This document shows, piece after piece, positions 5,061 through 6,366 of a DNA stretch of 6,366 bases (within the stretch, counting starts at the first letter, position 1; every line of letters begins with the position of its first letter). The notes below the pieces were generated by a model. The model had not been told where the DNA came from. It worked only from the letters and a program-made list of their open reading frames with translations, and did not search any database. This stretch comes from Candidatus Margulisiibacteriota bacterium. GTDB lineage: Bacteria; Margulisbacteria; Termititenacia; Termititenacales; Termititenacaceae. The DNA is taken from assembly GCA_031267055.1 (NCBI GenBank), contig JAIRZV010000097.1:1-6366 (forward strand), written 5' to 3'. A program made the position numbers and the translations under genes.

Positions 5061-6014
5061 ATGCGCGTTATTTGGCTGCTGTGCATAATCTTGTCCGGTC
5101 TGACTTATGCCGCCAGCAGTTTGTTTTACACGGAAATTCAGGGCGTGGCCGGTTATTCTTCTACGGAAGACAAAGCCGTGTACCGCTCCGGCCAGACACA
5201 TGATGCTATGCAGTTAAATTCTATCGGCTTTGATTATTTGCAAAAATTTTCCGGCGCGCGGGGCGACACCGGCGCGGCGGCGCTGCAAGTCCGCGCGGTC
5301 TACAACGCGGACAAAGCGGCGGCGGAACTGCAAATCTACAACGCTTATTGGAAAAACAAAACTCCTTACGGCGATGTCTGGCTGGGGCACAATCGCGCCG
5401 CTTTTGGTCTGGCCAGCTACTGGGACACGCACGGCGATCTGTTGCAGCCTCTGCCAATGTACGGCTTTGGTTTGGACCGTGACTGGGGCGGCGGCTGGAG
5501 CAAAGACACGCTCAGCGGCGGCTGGCAGGCCGGATTGACCACCGGTTCAGGTCTGCCGCTGCGCGCGGACGGCAACTGGCTGTTCACCGGCAGGATGTCG
5601 CGCGGCACGTTGAGTTATGACAACTACACGATAGGTTTATCCGTAATGGCCGGACAGACAACGGACACTATGGACAGCATGGATATGGAATTAGAAAAAG
5701 TACAGTCAGCCGCGCTGGACGCCGCGTACAATATCGACAATCTCGAACACAAGCTGGAGCTAAACAGCGGCTCGCGGGCAGACCGGCCAGCGTTAGCTGG
5801 ATTTTACCGGCTGGGCGTCAATCTGCTGGAGGAAAATCAGCTCAAGCTGGAAAGCCAGTATGTGTACACAAAAATAAATCTCACGGAAAGTTATTTTTTG
5901 GGCGCGGGCGCGGCATATCGTTTCACGCCGGAGCTGACGGGCCGCTTAATGTACGAATTGGAAACCGCTGTAAATGAATATAAAATAATCGCGCAGGCTT
6001 ATAGTTATTTTTGA
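5061..6014 (+). CDS. Putative outer-membrane beta-barrel protein with Met/Asp cluster
   Basis: A 317-aa exported protein I do not recognise. Residues 1-17 are a signal peptide with likely cleavage after T-Y-A (15-17). The mature chain is rich in Gly, Tyr, Asn and alternating apolar residues, has no cysteine, and ends in QAYSYF. The terminal Phe and the last strands (FLGAGAAYRF, then LTGRLMYELE) support a barrel. A stretch at 204-210, MDSMDME, puts three Met and two Asp in seven residues, most likely in a loop, and could bind metal. The gene begins 8 bp after the YtkA-like stop. Its Shine-Dalgarno (AAAGGTG, 5043-5049) lies inside the end of that gene, so translation may be coupled. A CsoR-controlled promoter upstream suggests copper-linked transport or export, but the substrate is unknown. 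Confidence 0.7.
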   Translation: MRVIWLLCIILSGLTYAASSLFYTEIQGVAGYSSTEDKAVYRSGQTHDAMQLNSIGFDYLQKFSGARGDTGAAALQVRAVYNADKAAAELQIYNAYWKNKTPYGDVWLGHNRAAFGLASYWDTHGDLLQPLPMYGFGLDRDWGGGWSKDTLSGGWQAGLTTGSGLPLRADGNWLFTGRMSRGTLSYDNYTIGLSVMAGQTTDTMDSMDMELEKVQSAALDAAYNIDNLEHKLELNSGSRADRPALAGFYRLGVNLLEENQLKLESQYVYTKINLTESYFLGAGAAYRFTPELTGRLMYELETAVNEYKIIAQAYSYF

Positions 6015-6020
6015 AATATT

Positions 6021-6027
6021 TAAGGAG
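6021..6027 (+). promoter_or_regulatory. Ribosome binding site of the lipoprotein gene
   Basis: TAAGGAG, 6 nt before the ATG at 6034. It supports this start over any upstream codon. Confidence 0.8.
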
Positions 6028-6033
6028 CAAGCA

Positions 6034-6366
6034 ATGCGAAAAATATTTGGTTTTTTAATTTTGCTGATTAGTTTTAGTTTGGCGGCGGTCGGCTGCGATC
6101 TCAATGATCCGGATCGGGATATTTTGCTCATCGGCGCTTTTTATTACACTTCGCTGAAACCCCCTATCACTTACAAAACCGAGTATTTGTCCCTGACCAA
6201 ACTGGGCGGCGAAAAAACTCTGCGCGAAGTAGAAGAGCGGCTCGGCGACAAATTTTCCGGCCTGTACGAAACTATCGATGTTCCTTACACACTATACACA
6301 CTGTATCAGGGCGAGAAAATTATCGGCTATATTCACGGCATCAATCAAAAAGGCAAATACGGCGGC
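6034..6366 (+). CDS. Lipoprotein, N-terminal 111 residues, 3' end beyond window; possibly FMN-binding-related
   Basis: The gene starts 19 bp after the barrel gene stop and runs off the window, still open. Residues 1-20 are a lipoprotein signal: MRK, a hydrophobic core, then the lipobox A-V-G-C with C21 as the lipidated residue. Asp follows at +2; in E. coli this would keep the protein in the inner membrane, but that rule need not hold here. The following acidic LNDPDRD segment (23-29) and the HGINQKGKYGG stretch at the end of the visible part remind me of lipoproteins linked to RnfG/FMN-binding-type domains. That link is weak and from memory. It is the third gene of the CsoR-controlled operon. 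If it does bind flavin, the module would have a redox component. Otherwise the function is unknown. Confidence 0.75.
   Translation, partial: MRKIFGFLILLISFSLAAVGCDLNDPDRDILLIGAFYYTSLKPPITYKTEYLSLTKLGGEKTLREVEERLGDKFSGLYETIDVPYTLYTLYQGEKIIGYIHGINQKGKYGG

Noticed and set aside
5214..5608. Overlapping frames on both strands inside the second barrel gene
   Set aside because: They are explained by the GC-rich codon pattern of the real gene, and their Arg/Cys/Pro-rich products look like shadow translation.
1..6366. CRISPR array, tRNA, rRNA, riboswitch or insertion sequence
   Set aside because: No regularly spaced direct repeats, cloverleaf-like sequence, rRNA segment, recognisable riboswitch core or transposase was seen. 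A sulfur-related riboswitch ahead of metY would lie outside the window.

Overview
The window (about 6.4 kb, roughly balanced base composition, no phage or insertion-sequence genes) comes from a diderm bacterium. Two proteins look like outer-membrane beta-barrels, each with a signal peptide and a C-terminal phenylalanine, and a third is a lipoprotein. I cannot place the phylum from sequence alone. The layout and the poorly recognisable envelope proteins suggest an uncultured or deep-branching lineage rather than a well-known proteobacterium.

Layout. Positions 1-2107 (+) hold a sulfur amino acid block: the 3' part of a MetY-type O-acetylhomoserine sulfhydrylase, then a complete cysteine synthase (cysK). 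A twin-hairpin repeat lies between them. Positions 2108-2295 are non-coding, with a near-perfect 12-bp-arm palindrome and a smaller one. Positions 2296-3543 (+) encode a 415-aa putative outer-membrane barrel. A strong hairpin terminator at 3590-3615 serves both this gene and the convergent gene. Positions 4164-3622 (-) encode a YgjP/M48-type metal-dependent hydrolase, and 4511-4227 (-) a CsoR-family metal-sensing repressor.

The most interesting part is the divergent pair of promoters at 4512-4602 and what follows. The region carries two CsoR-type operators with identical half-site spacing, and the two -35 boxes overlap. On the + strand it drives a small secreted YtkA/FixH-like protein (4603-5052), a second, unrecognised outer-membrane barrel with a Met/Asp cluster (5061-6014), and a lipoprotein cut by the window end (6034-6366 onward). 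CsoR has the Cys-His-Cys ligand set of copper(I) sensors. The three secreted proteins therefore look like a copper-responsive envelope module, although no CopA ATPase or CopZ chaperone is visible. This is an inference from regulator, operator and motif evidence, not a known system.

A second theme is leaderless expression. csoR has a consensus -10 box only 6 nt before its ATG, and ygjP has a -10-like box 7 nt before its ATG. Neither has a Shine-Dalgarno sequence, whereas most + strand genes have clear ones.
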